Shown: positions 48,645 through 57,196, numbered from the stretch's first letter. The stretch is 64,000 nucleotides of DNA from Comamonas sp. SCN 67-35 (GCA_001725255.1 MEFV01000013.1:62001-126000), one strand, 5' to 3'. Numbers and translations: made by a program. The notes: a model not told the origin generated them from the letters alone.

Positions 48645-49007
48645 ATGGTACAGAAACGCAAGCTTCTTTATTGGGAAGGTTCCTCGAAAAAGGACTTCAA
48701 GGCGTTCCCGATCGACGTGCAGAAGGACATGGGCGTGGCGTTGTTCGTCGTCCAGTTGGGCGGCACGCCGGATTCGGCCAAGCCTTGGAAGGGGCTGGGT
48801 TCCGGTGTGTACGAGCTGGTCGAAGACCATCGGGGCGACACCTTTCGAGCGGTCTACACCGTACGGTTCGGTGACGCGGTGCATGTGCTCCACGCGTTCC
48901 AGAAGAAATCCAAGTCCGGCATCGCTACGCCGCAACCGGACGTGGAGTTGATCGAGAAGCGGCTGAAAGCAGTGCTCGCTCGCTATGGGGCGAGCAGGAG
49001 AACGTGA
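48645..49007 (+). CDS. HigB/RelE-like toxin (phage Gp49-like)
   Basis: A 120-aa small basic protein of the phage-derived Gp49/HigB toxin family: KLLYWEGSSKKDFKAFPIDV, LGSGVYELVEDHRGDTFRAVYTV and VHVLHAFQKKSKSG, the last being the typical RelE-fold end with basic residues. Such toxins cleave mRNA in the ribosome. The toxin gene comes first and its stop overlaps the antitoxin start, which is the HigBA order. Confidence 0.88.
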   Translation: MVQKRKLLYWEGSSKKDFKAFPIDVQKDMGVALFVVQLGGTPDSAKPWKGLGSGVYELVEDHRGDTFRAVYTVRFGDAVHVLHAFQKKSKSGIATPQPDVELIEKRLKAVLARYGASRRT

Positions 49008-49327
49008 TGACCCGTATCGACCATCCCCAAGGCACCGACAACGTATTGCTCGACCTCGGTTTCGACGACGCCAAAGAACTATCGGCGAAGGCTGCGCTTG
49101 CGCTCAAGCTCAACGAACTGATCGACCAGCGTGGTTTGAGCCAGATGGCGGCTGCGACGATTACCGGTATGACCCAACCGAAGGTGTCGCAGGTGCGCCG
49201 CTACAAACTCCAGAACATTTCGCTGGAGCGGCTGATGCAGGCGTTGGTATCGCTGGATCAGCGTGTCGAGATCGTCGTTCAACCTGCACGCCGAGCACAT
49301 GCACCAGGCATCACGGTCGCCGCTTAG
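49007..49327 (+). CDS. HigA-type XRE antitoxin
   Basis: A 106-aa antitoxin whose helix-turn-helix lies at LNELIDQRGLSQMAAATITG then MTQPKVSQVRRYKL. The C-terminal LMQALVSLDQRVEIVVQP is the usual end of this class (XRE HigA2-like). It would neutralise the toxin and repress the operon through the upstream inverted repeat. The ATG at 49007 shares a base with the toxin stop; a GTG at 49004 is an alternative. Confidence 0.88.
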   Translation: MTRIDHPQGTDNVLLDLGFDDAKELSAKAALALKLNELIDQRGLSQMAAATITGMTQPKVSQVRRYKLQNISLERLMQALVSLDQRVEIVVQPARRAHAPGITVAA

Positions 49328-49349
49328 TCATACCGATCCTAACCACTCG

Positions 49350-50069
49350 ATGCCGGGAATCATTCTGCGGGCAAACACTCCTGCGGAACTGAAGAGCAGG
49401 CTTGCTGGGCTGGACATTGACGTGCCTGCGCGCTCGGAGGGTCGTCGAAACCACCATGCTGAACGTTATTGCATCGCACATTTGCTTGCGACTCTGCCGA
49501 TTGAGCGGCTTTCGTTTCCGTTGGCCCTTACCCATTCCGACAAGCCGGACTTCCTGCTGGCGATGCCTGATGGCGATGTTGGCATCGAGCACACGGAAGC
49601 CGTGCCGGAGAACGTCGCACGTGCCGAGTTCCTACGAGAAAAAGGCTTGGGGCCAGATGTTTATTTCACCCCTCATGTTGTGCCCGGGGAATCTCGGAAG
49701 ACGGCTGCAGAATTGCGCAGTGAGATCGAAGCGAATGCGCCTGGTACAGGTTGGGTCGGCGATTCTCCACAGCGCCAATGGGCGACGGCGATGGCCCACT
49801 GCATAAAGGAGAAACTTCCAAAAGCAACGGCTGACGGCTTTGTGCGCTATCCCGCCAACTGGCTGATCGTCTATGACAACTGGCCGCTGCCAGCAGTCAA
49901 CTACGCCAAAGCGGCTTCATACCTTGCGCCGCTCCTGGCGGACATGAATGCCTTTTCTGTTTTCAATGCGATCTTTATTCATGATGACTCGAAGATGTGC
50001 GAGTTCGGCGAGTCACCAATCATCCGTGTGTTGGTCAAGCCTGGAACTGAGGGCAACGCTGCACTTTAG
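49350..50069 (+). CDS. Unknown protein with a possible nuclease-like core
   Basis: A 239-aa protein (ATG at 49350, [16 protein letters not shown]). I do not recognise the family. The stretch [20 protein letters not shown] resembles the D-x(about 10)-E-x-T/K core of PD-(D/E)xK nucleases, with Asp then Glu, though the Lys is replaced by Thr. The N-terminus has [15 protein letters not shown], and [12 protein letters not shown] follows later. It follows the toxin-antitoxin pair and overlaps convergent arsH by 4 bp. It may be a cargo defence or restriction gene; this is inference. Confidence 0.6.
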   Translation: MPGIILRANTPAELKSRLAGLDIDVPARSEGRRNHHAERYCIAHLLATLPIERLSFPLALTHSDKPDFLLAMPDGDVGIEHTEAVPENVARAEFLREKGLGPDVYFTPHVVPGESRKTAAELRSEIEANAPGTGWVGDSPQRQWATAMAHCIKEKLPKATADGFVRYPANWLIVYDNWPLPAVNYAKAASYLAPLLADMNAFSVFNAIFIHDDSKMCEFGESPIIRVLVKPGTEGNAAL

Positions 50070-50788
50070 ATCACCGACTGACTGACGCGTCGACTCAGCG
50101 CCTCGGCGCTTTCCTTGCGCTCGCTGTAGCGATCCACGAGATACGGTGACACGTCGCGCGTCAACATCGTGAACTTCATCAGTTCCTCCATCACGTCCAC
50201 CACGCGATCGTAGTAAGCCGAGGGCTTCATGCGCCCGGCTTCGTCGAATTCCTGGTATGCCTTTGCGACCGAAGACTGGTTCGGGATGGTCAGCATCCGC
50301 ATCCAGCGGCCCAGCACGCGCATCTGGTTCAACGCGTTGAAGGACTGCGATCCGCCCGATACTTGCATGATCGCCAATGTCTTGCCCTGGGTCGGGCGCA
50401 CCGCGCCGACCGACAGCGGAATCCAGTCGATCTGCGTCTTCATCAGACCTGTCATGGCGCCGTGGCGTTCCGGCGAACTCCACACCATGCCTTCGGCCCA
50501 CTGCACCAGTTCACGCAACTCCTTGACCTTGGGATGATCCTCGGCGGCATCATCTACCAACGGCAGGCCCGAAGGATTGAACATCTGCGTCTCCCCACCC
50601 AGCGCCCGCAGCAGACGAGCCGCTTCCTCGGCCAACAGGCGACTGTACGAGCGCTCGCGCAGCGAGCCGTAGAGCAGCAGGAAGCGCGGCACGTGCGTCA
50701 CGCGCTTGGGCGTTAGCAGCTGGTCTTGATCCGGTTGCTGGAACAGCACGGCGTCGATGTTCGGCAAGTCGATGCGGGATTCAGACAC
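50066..50788 (-). CDS. arsH: Arsenical resistance protein ArsH
   Basis: A 240-aa NADPH-dependent FMN reductase-like protein that oxidises trivalent organoarsenicals. The flavodoxin-like motif [19 protein letters not shown] and [20 protein letters not shown] are diagnostic for ArsH. Last gene of the leftward ars operon, its start overlapping the arsC end by 8 bp. Not every ars operon has it; its presence broadens resistance. Confidence 0.93.
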   Translation of the reverse strand: MSESRIDLPNIDAVLFQQPDQDQLLTPKRVTHVPRFLLLYGSLRERSYSRLLAEEAARLLRALGGETQMFNPSGLPLVDDAAEDHPKVKELRELVQWAEGMVWSSPERHGAMTGLMKTQIDWIPLSVGAVRPTQGKTLAIMQVSGGSQSFNALNQMRVLGRWMRMLTIPNQSSVAKAYQEFDEAGRMKPSAYYDRVVDVMEELMKFTMLTRDVSPYLVDRYSERKESAEALSRRVSQSVI

Positions 50789-51203
50789 GGCGACCTGCCG
50801 CGTCTATCACCGGCTCGCCGTCTTCGTTGTTGAACGCGCCGCGTTGCGGCTGCGGCAGGATGTCCAGCACCACTTCCGAAGGACGGCACAAGCGCGTGCC
50901 CAGTGGCGTGACCACGATGGGCCGGTTCATGAGGATGGGATGCTGGAGCATGAAGTCGATCAACTGCTCGTCGCTCCACTTCAGATCATCCAAGCCCAAT
51001 TCCGCGTAGGGCGTCCCCTTCTCGCGCAGCACGGCCCGCACCGACTCACCCATAGCCAAGATCAACTGCTTTAGCGTCTCGCGGCCGGGCGGTGTCTTCA
51101 GGTATTCGATGATCGTGGGTTCCTCACCGCTGTTGCGGATCAGGGCCAGCACGTTGCGCGAAGTACCGCAGGCGGGGTTGTGGTAAATGGTGATATTGCT
51201 CAT
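50781..51203 (-). CDS. arsC: Arsenate reductase, glutaredoxin-dependent
   Basis: A 140-aa enzyme reducing arsenate to arsenite with glutathione/glutaredoxin. N-terminal [20 protein letters not shown] holds the catalytic Cys of the E. coli R773 type. The downstream [20 protein letters not shown] with [11 protein letters not shown] matches the family. It is the second arsC of this operon, of a different fold from the first (thioredoxin/LMW-PTP type), giving two redox couplings. Confidence 0.95.
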   Translation of the reverse strand: MSNITIYHNPACGTSRNVLALIRNSGEEPTIIEYLKTPPGRETLKQLILAMGESVRAVLREKGTPYAELGLDDLKWSDEQLIDFMLQHPILMNRPIVVTPLGTRLCRPSEVVLDILPQPQRGAFNNEDGEPVIDAAGRRV

Positions 51204-51217
51204 GGGAAATGTCTTGG

Positions 51218-52303
51218 TTATCTGTCGGCAGGGTTCGGGCCGCACTCGTACCAGCCTTTGCTTTGGTTGACGATCCGAACGACCAGCAGCATCACTGGCA
51301 CCTCGATCAGTACCCCGACCACGGTGGCCAGCGCCGCGCCGGACTGGAAGCCGAACAGGCTGATGGCGGCCGCTACGGCTAGCTCGAAGAAATTGGAGGC
51401 ACCGATCAGCGCCGAGGGGCAGGCGATGCTGTGCTGCTCGCCCGCTTTGCGGTTGAGCCAGTAGGCTAGGCCGAAGTTGAAGAGCACCTGGATCAGGATC
51501 GGCACCGCCAGCATGGCGATCACCAGTGGCTGGCGGATGATGGCCTCGCCCTGAAAGGCGAACAGCAGCACCAGCGTCAGCAACAGCGCTGCGATCGACA
51601 ACGGGCCGATGCGCTCCAGTGCCCGGTCGAAGGCAGCTTGGCCCCGGCGCAGCAGCGCCCGACGCCAGAGCTGCGCGAGGATGACCGGGATGACGATGTA
51701 CAGAGCCACCGACACCAGCAGCGTGTCCCACGGCACGGTGATGGACGACAAGCCCAGCAGCAGGCCGACGATGGGCGCGAAAGCGAACACCATGATGGTG
51801 TCGTTCAGCGCCACCTGCGACAGCGTGAACACCGGATCGCCACCCGTCAGCCGGCTCCAGACGAACACCATTGCCGTGCACGGTGCAGCGGCCAGCAGGA
51901 TCAGGCCAGCAACGTAGCTGTCGAGCTGATCGGCCGGCAGCCACTGAGCGAAGACTTGGCGGATGAAGATCCACGCCAGCAGCGCCATCGAGAACGGTTT
52001 GACCGCCCAGTTCACGAACAGCGTCACGCCGATGCCGCGCCAGTGCTGCTTGACCTGGCCGAGCGCGGCGAAATCTACTTTCAGCAGCATCGGTACGATC
52101 ATGATCCAGATCAGCAGGCCGACCGGCAGGTTGACCTGGGCGATCTCCATATGGCCGACGGCCTGGAACACGCCCGGCACGGACTGGCCGAGCGCGATGC
52201 CGGTGACGATGCAGAGTAGTACCCACACGCTCAGGTAGCGCTCAAAGCCGCTCATGGAGGGTATGGCCGGCGCGCGGCTGGCCGCTTCGGTTCCTATGGT
52301 CAT
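51218..52303 (-). CDS. acr3: Arsenite efflux permease ACR3
   Basis: A 361-aa inner-membrane transporter of the ACR3/BASS family with about ten helices. It exports arsenite. The conserved Cys is in LAAAPCTAMVFVWSRL; GEAIIRQPLVIAMLAVPI and ALIGASNFFELAVAAAI are further family segments. The start MTIGTEA at 52303 is chosen. It lies between the two arsC genes, which feed it arsenite. Confidence 0.95.
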   Translation of the reverse strand: MTIGTEAASRAPAIPSMSGFERYLSVWVLLCIVTGIALGQSVPGVFQAVGHMEIAQVNLPVGLLIWIMIVPMLLKVDFAALGQVKQHWRGIGVTLFVNWAVKPFSMALLAWIFIRQVFAQWLPADQLDSYVAGLILLAAAPCTAMVFVWSRLTGGDPVFTLSQVALNDTIMVFAFAPIVGLLLGLSSITVPWDTLLVSVALYIVIPVILAQLWRRALLRRGQAAFDRALERIGPLSIAALLLTLVLLFAFQGEAIIRQPLVIAMLAVPILIQVLFNFGLAYWLNRKAGEQHSIACPSALIGASNFFELAVAAAISLFGFQSGAALATVVGVLIEVPVMLLVVRIVNQSKGWYECGPNPADR

Positions 52304-52313
52304 GGCACCGGCC

Positions 52314-52808
52314 TTATTGACGGCCAATGTCGCGCAGCTCGCGCTGCAGCGACATGGCATCCAGTCGCTGCAGGGGCAGCGACAGAAACAGCTCGATGCG
52401 ACGGCGCAGTGTCAGCGCTGCGTCCGCGAACGCCTTGCGCTGCTGCTCCTCTGTGCCCTCGACGGCCGCAGGATCGGGCACGCCCCAATGTGCCGATATA
52501 GGGTGTCCCGGCCACACAGGGCAGACCTCGCCAGCGGCGTTGTCGCACACCGTGAATATGAAATCGAACTCCGGTGCGCCGGGCGCCACGAACTCGTCCC
52601 AACTCTTGCTGCGATAGCCGGTCGTCGGCAGTTGCAGGCGTTCCAGCGTGGCGAGCGCCAACGGGTGGACCTCGCCCTTGGGGTGGCTGCCGGCGGACCA
52701 AGCGTGGAAGCGACCTTTGCCCAATTCGTTGAGCAAACCTTCGGCAAGGATGGAACGGGCGGAATTGCCCGTGCAGATGAACAGTGCGTTGTGGGAGGTA
52801 TCGGTCAT
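52314..52808 (-). CDS. arsC: Arsenate reductase, thioredoxin-type (LMW-PTP fold)
   Basis: A 164-aa enzyme of the low-molecular-weight phosphatase fold. The P-loop is FICTGNSARSILAEGLLNEL, and FDFIFTVCDNAAGEVCPVWP contains further Cys residues in positions suited for the catalytic relay. HWGVPDPAAVEG is the Asp motif. It is annotated in many ars operons as ArsC or as a protein-tyrosine-phosphatase-like reductase. The start MTDTSHN at 52808 fits, with the next gene 4 bp upstream. Confidence 0.9.
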   Translation of the reverse strand: MTDTSHNALFICTGNSARSILAEGLLNELGKGRFHAWSAGSHPKGEVHPLALATLERLQLPTTGYRSKSWDEFVAPGAPEFDFIFTVCDNAAGEVCPVWPGHPISAHWGVPDPAAVEGTEEQQRKAFADAALTLRRRIELFLSLPLQRLDAMSLQRELRDIGRQ

Positions 52809-52812
52809 GGTG

Positions 52813-53136
52813 TCAGCAAGCGCAGCGATTGGGTTCGGAAACTTCGCAGACGCCACCCCGGCAGCAGTGCTCGGTCAGGTAACCGATCAGGCCGTTCACG
52901 TGGCTGTACTCGGCGCGATAAATCAGGTTGCGGCCCTGCTGCTCGACGGTGACGAGGCCGGCGTGGGCAAGTTCCTTCAGGTGGAAGGACAAGGAATTGC
53001 GGGCCACGTCGAGCTGCTCGGCCAAAACGCTTGGCGTCAGCCCTTCCGGGCCGGCGGTGACCAGGGCGCGGAACACGCGTAGGCGTTGGGTGTGCGCTAG
53101 GGCGTTGAGAGCGGAAACAGCTTGATCTTCGTTCAT
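52813..53136 (-). CDS. arsR: Arsenic-responsive repressor ArsR
   Basis: A 107-aa winged-helix SmtB/ArsR repressor (MNEDQAVSALNALAH..). Recognition helix is ARNSLSFHLKELAHAGLV. The C-terminal CCRGGVC and NRCAC cysteines are candidate As(III) ligands; their position at the C-terminus is unlike the N-terminal helix site of E. coli ArsR and resembles the Acidithiobacillus-type ArsR. ATG at 53136. The operator overlaps its start. Confidence 0.92.
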   Translation of the reverse strand: MNEDQAVSALNALAHTQRLRVFRALVTAGPEGLTPSVLAEQLDVARNSLSFHLKELAHAGLVTVEQQGRNLIYRAEYSHVNGLIGYLTEHCCRGGVCEVSEPNRCAC

Positions 53137-53166
53137 AGTTCGATAATACAACACTTATCGAACTAT
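53135..53166 (-). promoter_or_regulatory. ArsR operator, perfect 12-bp inverted repeat
   Basis: ATAGTTCGATAA and TTATCGAACTAT are perfect 12-base arms around TACAACAC. The right end is upstream of arsR and the left end covers its ATG. The half sites resemble ArsR/SmtB operators. Binding would block the promoter. Confidence 0.88.
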
Positions 53167-53172
53167 ATGCAA
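53143..53172 (-). promoter_or_regulatory. arsR promoter, candidate
   Basis: On the minus strand TTGCAT (-35) and TATTAT (-10) are separated by 18 bp, and both overlap the ArsR operator. The expected start site would fall at the A of the arsR ATG, implying a leaderless transcript. Confidence 0.55.
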
Positions 53173-53207
53173 AAGAGCGCTCCTCCAAAGGAACTGGGGT
53201 CCCGGCG

Positions 53208-53280
53208 TGCCGCCGCCGGGCTCGCTGGCTGCGCCCCGTGCCTGCTCAGGCGCGTCGCAGCTATCCGACTTTGATCCCCA
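53208..53280 (+). repeat. Direct-repeat linker, copy A
   Basis: Starts TGCCGCCGCCGGGCTCGC and ends CTTTGATCCCC. Same orientation as copy B at 56032-56101. The two copies bracket the ATPase gene and little else, suggesting that the gene arrived by, or can be lost by, recombination between the repeats. Confidence 0.65.
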
Positions 53281-53327
53281 ATGTCTCCGAACTTGGCGGG
53301 CCCGCGCTTGCGCGAACGAACATCCGC

Positions 53328-55970
53328 TTAAGCTGTGACCACTGCAGGTGCTCCAGTAGCAGCCGGACCGGCCTTGCGCTTCTTGGCCGTCTCCGCGCTG
53401 CGTTTCTCAATCTGTGCGCGCCAAGTCTCCAGCGCTGTAATGTCGGCAAGTAGTTCATCAGGATCGGGAACTGCAACGCCACCCAAGAGTGCTTTGTCGT
53501 GCGCGTAGTTCGAGCACCTTGTCATGCCTGCGTTGACTTGGGCATAGTCCTCGTCATCGACCACGACCTCGGCGAGCCGCTGCGTTTCCACACCCTTGCG
53601 GAACCGGAGGACGACCTGGCGCAGCAGGGCCTCTTCAACCGCGCGCTCCCATGCCATGCGCAATCGGAAATAGGCATCGACAGTTTGCCTGCGATGCTCC
53701 TGCTCCTCACCGTCCCGGTACAACTTGGCGATGGATTGCTGTTGAGCCTTTAGCGCACCGATCCGTTTGCTTGCATTCTTCCCTTCAAACGGTAGTTCTG
53801 GATCGGCGACTCCGAATCCCTCGGCGCGGCGAACCAGACTTTGGGTGGAAATTGTCACGCCGGCCAACTTTGCCTCCTCTACGAGGAGGCAAAGAAAGTA
53901 GATGTCGTGGGTGAACACGACGACCTGCCGGTGCGCGGCTTCGGTGACCAGACGCTTCGCCACACGCTCCCGCCTGAGATGATCGAGTGAAGATACGGGG
54001 TCGTCGAACAAAACGCCTCCTTTGCCTTTGCTCAATCCGACTTCAGCCAAAAAAGAACCGATCGCCACGGCACGTTGTTCCCCTTCGCTCAGGATGTCGC
54101 TCGGGCTGCGGCTTTGTGGCAGTTCCAATTTCAATTTGTGCAAAGCCTTGCCCCTGTCGGCACGACTCTGGAGCGAGACGCTCAACGTACCGACACCCAA
54201 CGCCTTGAACTCGCGATTGAGCGTCTCAGCCAGTTCCTTGGAAACGACCTTTTCGGCTATCTCAGATGCTTTCAGCGAGATGGCGTTGGTCTTGACGGCG
54301 GAGAGGCACCGCCCGAGTTTCGCCTGATGACTGAGCCGGCCGACAGCCGTCATCACGGCATCCCTGACTTGGCTCAGCCTGACTCGCGCATCGAGTTCCG
54401 CGAACTGCTTCTGGAGTGTCGCGCGAGCCTTCTCGTCCGATGCCTTCTCCAAGGTTTCGGCCTCGGCGTTTAGCTTGTCAGCCAGCGATTGAAGTCGTGC
54501 TGCCGGATTCACCAAGGCATGAGCGACATCCTCCCACTGATATGAGAGTACCGCCGCCTTGATGGCTTCCTGGCGAGCCGCGAGCAATGGCTCGAACGCC
54601 TTGGTATCCGCAGCCAGTTGCGGATCTAGGGTTTCAATCTCGCCGCAAGTTACATCGTCGAGGTTCAACGTCAGATTCTGCGCGATAAACGGCCTGTATT
54701 CTGCATACAGTGCGGTACGCCGTGCCTGTGAGGTTTTCTCCGCTTCCTGCTGGATGAACGCCTCAAAACGCAGCAAGCGAGCGGCGCCCTCGGCGAGAGG
54801 TTGCTGGCATAGTGGACAAGGCGTATCTGCGCCCAAGTCGGGGAACACTTTACCGGGGTGCGATTCAACGGCAAATTTGCGGGCAGCGTCAAACAGCTCG
54901 CGCCAGACTTCGCCGCCGGTACCGGGCAGTAAGTTTTCGCCCTCTTTGAATTCCTTGGCTGCGAGAGTGGCCGCCGCCTGCGCAGTGCGATAGCTGTCCG
55001 CCAAGCTGCGGAGTTTGGTGACGACGGATTGGTCCACCAGCGCGCCTTTGCCAGAAGCACTTGTCGCTATGGCCGCGACACGGCGGGCTCGCAAGCGCAA
55101 TTGAGCTGCTTTCTCCTTCGGATTGTTCTCTTTCAGGCTCGTGCCCAATGCCACGTGCTGATCCAATTCTTCGGGTGACAAAGTGGCCAGCGCATCGATC
55201 TGGGCCTGGGTTGTCCTAGCGGATAGCGATGCGATCAGCCTGCCGACGGGCGTGTCGCCTTGCAGAGGCACAAACGCGGAAAGGTCTGCAGCAGCCTGCG
55301 CGTGTTCTGTGTCAACTGCAGTCTTCAACTGTTTGCAGACTTTCGCCAGCGCCTCGAAGACATCGAGTCCGTACGGCACGTAGGAGAAATCGTCCTCGCT
55401 GTCTAGGTAGGCCCGTGCGCATCGCGAGTCGAAGATCGCGAACGATGACAACTCATTCGGCGCTACCTTGCCCTGGGTCCATTGCACGTCCTTTGCAACA
55501 CCATCTACGGTAATTTCAAAAGTTGCTCCAGGAACGCCCGCTTTGTCGGCAGGAAGATGAGCGTTCGGATAAATCGCTTCCGTTTGGTCGCGGGCGCGGC
55601 AGGCGCGCTTGAGTACCCGCGAATATCCCGATTTTCCCGAGCCATTGTCGCCGTAGATGACCGTCATTCCGGTGGCGCCGAAGGCCAGATGCTGATTCTC
55701 TGCAATCGCGTTGACGTGCCGCATATTCTTTATCGCGAGCAACCCGATGTGCGTCGTCACCTTGACGGGTGCTGGAATTTGGTCAGCCGTGAGTGGCTTA
55801 GGTGTGCGGCCTTTCGGATCAGGGATGCCATGTGCCGACTTGAGCAACGCGAATAGGTCGTCTTGGTCATCCGCTGTCAGTGTCTGTTTGGCCAGCAGGC
55901 GCGCGACTGCATCGCTTTGCCATGCGGGTAATCCCTGAGTCCAATCCAGTATTTCTTGCAGTATCGACAT
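53328..55970 (-). CDS. Zinc-hook ABC/SMC-type ATPase, RloC-like candidate
   Basis: An 880-aa ATPase (from the ATG at 55970, MSILQEILDW). Walker A GDNGSGKS 107-114; a central coiled-coil region with a CxxC hook (Cys385-Pro-Leu-Cys388); ABC signature LSEGEQ 627-632; Walker B GGVLFDDP 651-658 and H-loop His688. After the ATPase is a 190-residue tail with Arg771/Glu775, Arg776/Glu780 and His824 in SNYAHD. That tail could be an anticodon-nuclease site (Arg-x3-Glu...His) as in PrrC/RloC. Layout matches RloC (AAA_13), but the nuclease call is inference. It may be phage defence. Flanked by direct repeats. Confidence 0.72.
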   Translation of the reverse strand: MSILQEILDWTQGLPAWQSDAVARLLAKQTLTADDQDDLFALLKSAHGIPDPKGRTPKPLTADQIPAPVKVTTHIGLLAIKNMRHVNAIAENQHLAFGATGMTVIYGDNGSGKSGYSRVLKRACRARDQTEAIYPNAHLPADKAGVPGATFEITVDGVAKDVQWTQGKVAPNELSSFAIFDSRCARAYLDSEDDFSYVPYGLDVFEALAKVCKQLKTAVDTEHAQAAADLSAFVPLQGDTPVGRLIASLSARTTQAQIDALATLSPEELDQHVALGTSLKENNPKEKAAQLRLRARRVAAIATSASGKGALVDQSVVTKLRSLADSYRTAQAAATLAAKEFKEGENLLPGTGGEVWRELFDAARKFAVESHPGKVFPDLGADTPCPLCQQPLAEGAARLLRFEAFIQQEAEKTSQARRTALYAEYRPFIAQNLTLNLDDVTCGEIETLDPQLAADTKAFEPLLAARQEAIKAAVLSYQWEDVAHALVNPAARLQSLADKLNAEAETLEKASDEKARATLQKQFAELDARVRLSQVRDAVMTAVGRLSHQAKLGRCLSAVKTNAISLKASEIAEKVVSKELAETLNREFKALGVGTLSVSLQSRADRGKALHKLKLELPQSRSPSDILSEGEQRAVAIGSFLAEVGLSKGKGGVLFDDPVSSLDHLRRERVAKRLVTEAAHRQVVVFTHDIYFLCLLVEEAKLAGVTISTQSLVRRAEGFGVADPELPFEGKNASKRIGALKAQQQSIAKLYRDGEEQEHRRQTVDAYFRLRMAWERAVEEALLRQVVLRFRKGVETQRLAEVVVDDEDYAQVNAGMTRCSNYAHDKALLGGVAVPDPDELLADITALETWRAQIEKRSAETAKKRKAGPAATGAPAVVTA

Positions 55971-56335
55971 CGCCCCTCCAATCATTTTCTTACAAGTTTT
56001 ACTCCAAGTAGACGCATCGTGCGTTTCGGCTTGCCGCCGCCAGGCTCGCGGGCTGTGCCCCGCGCCTCGTGCCGAGTCGCGGCCATCCGGCTTTGATCCC
56101 TGACGCCTTCGGCCCTCCCGGGCCTGCGCGCTCCGCTTGCCAACGACAGGTGTGTGTGAGTGCTGTAGGGGCGGTCTTGCTGTTTCCCTTCACCGTATCA
56201 CGGCGTTCTCGCCGTCAAGGGCTGCGCGTGCTTGCACGCTTGCGGCCGTGGCCGTCTTCGACCCTGTGACGGCTTGCGCTGCGCCGTGCTGGTGCCGGGT
56301 CCGGGCAATTCCGCCCGAGCAACCGGAGCACGATC
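55971..56335. other. Gap upstream of RadC with direct-repeat copy B
   Basis: About 365 bp without a gene. It holds copy B of the linker and, after it, a GC-rich leader for radC with CCGTCAAGG (56212) that recurs before the DUF932 gene at 57022. Such long leaders before each backbone gene are notable. No promoter was pinned down. Confidence 0.45.
56032..56101 (+). repeat. Direct-repeat linker, copy B
   Basis: TGCCGCCGCCAGGCTCGC through CTTTGATCCC, about 80 per cent identical by eye to copy A at 53208. It is continued by CGCCTTCGGCCC..GGGCCTGCGCGC, which has a third partial match at 56884-56930. These are shared linkers of the element. Confidence 0.65.
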
Positions 56336-56842
56336 ATGTCGCAATATTCCCATATTCCTGAAGCCTCGCTGCTGGTGCGCGACGCGCGTGGCCGTTACCA
56401 CCCGGCGACGGCTGATCAGATCCTCGCGGCGGCCCGTCAGGTCATCGACCAGAAGATGCAGCGCGGTGCCGACTTTGGCTCGCCAGCCGACGTGAAAGCG
56501 TATCTGCACACCAAGTTGGCTGGCCTCGACCACGAAGTATTCACGGTGCTGTTCCTCGACAACCGTCATCGGCTGATCGAGTACGTGGAGATGTTCCGCG
56601 GCACGATCGACGGCGCATCGGTGCATCCGCGCGAAGTGGTCAAGGAAGCGCTACGGCTAAATGCGGCGGCGGTGATCCTGGCGCATCCGCATCCGAGCGG
56701 GAATCCCGAGCCGAGCGTGGCCGACAAGGCGATTACCAGCCGGCTCCGGGACGCCCTGGCACTGATCGAGGTGCGCACGCTGGATCACATCGTCGTCGCC
56801 GGCAACGACACGGTGTCGTTCGCTGAACGCGGACTGCTCTGA
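56336..56842 (+). CDS. radC: RadC-like JAB/MPN protein of the element
   Basis: A 168-aa JAMM-fold protein. The metal-binding motif is seen as HPHPSGNPEPSVAD (His117, His119, Asp130) with Glu85 or nearby in EYVEMFRG. It has lost the N-terminal helix-hairpin-helix of chromosomal RadC, as in short plasmid and ICE copies. It is not a true repair gene by present evidence; its role in the element is unknown. A strong terminator follows. Confidence 0.88.
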   Translation: MSQYSHIPEASLLVRDARGRYHPATADQILAAARQVIDQKMQRGADFGSPADVKAYLHTKLAGLDHEVFTVLFLDNRHRLIEYVEMFRGTIDGASVHPREVVKEALRLNAAAVILAHPHPSGNPEPSVADKAITSRLRDALALIEVRTLDHIVVAGNDTVSFAERGLL

Positions 56843-56845
56843 GCG

Positions 56846-56869
56846 AAGGGGGCTTCGGCCCCCTTTTTT
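56846..56869 (+). terminator. Rho-independent terminator of radC
   Basis: GGGGGC and GCCCCC form a 6-bp stem with a TTCG tetraloop, followed by TTTTTT. Confidence 0.9.
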
Positions 56870-57196
56870 GCTGCGCCCATTGGCGCCTTCGGCCCAGCTC
56901 TTCGATCCGGGCCTGCGCGCTTCGCTTGCGTGGGGTCTGCGCCAACGCAGCGGCCGTTGCCTGTCGATCCGTCTCCCCTGACTTCATCACTTTGTCCGCG
57001 ACTGTAGCCCGCTCCCGTGTGCCGTCAAGGCGCGCAGGGCCGTGTCCTCGGCTGCGCCTGTGGGCCGCACCCACCCTGCGCTTGTCTCCTTGACGGCCCC
57101 CGTCCGCGCGCTCCTGACCGTCGCGGGCGATGAACTCAGGAAAGACGGTGGCAACGAGGCCGGCCCAGGTCTCCGCGCCGACCCCACCGGAAGACC
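56870..57196. other. Leader region of the DUF932 gene with linker copy C
   Basis: A gene-free GC-rich stretch. 56884-56930 (CGCCTTCGGCCC .. GGGCCTGCGCGCTTCGC) partly matches the second half of copy B. The rest may be a long untranslated leader; CCGTCAAGG recurs at 57022. No clear promoter was found. Confidence 0.45.

Larger units (their letters stand above)
53137..53327. other. Non-coding gap after arsR with direct-repeat copy A
   Basis: About 190 bp hold the arsR control region and one copy of a GC-rich linker (53208-53280) that recurs, at roughly 80 per cent identity by eye, at 56032-56101 on the other side of the ATPase gene. No gene was seen in it. Confidence 0.5.
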
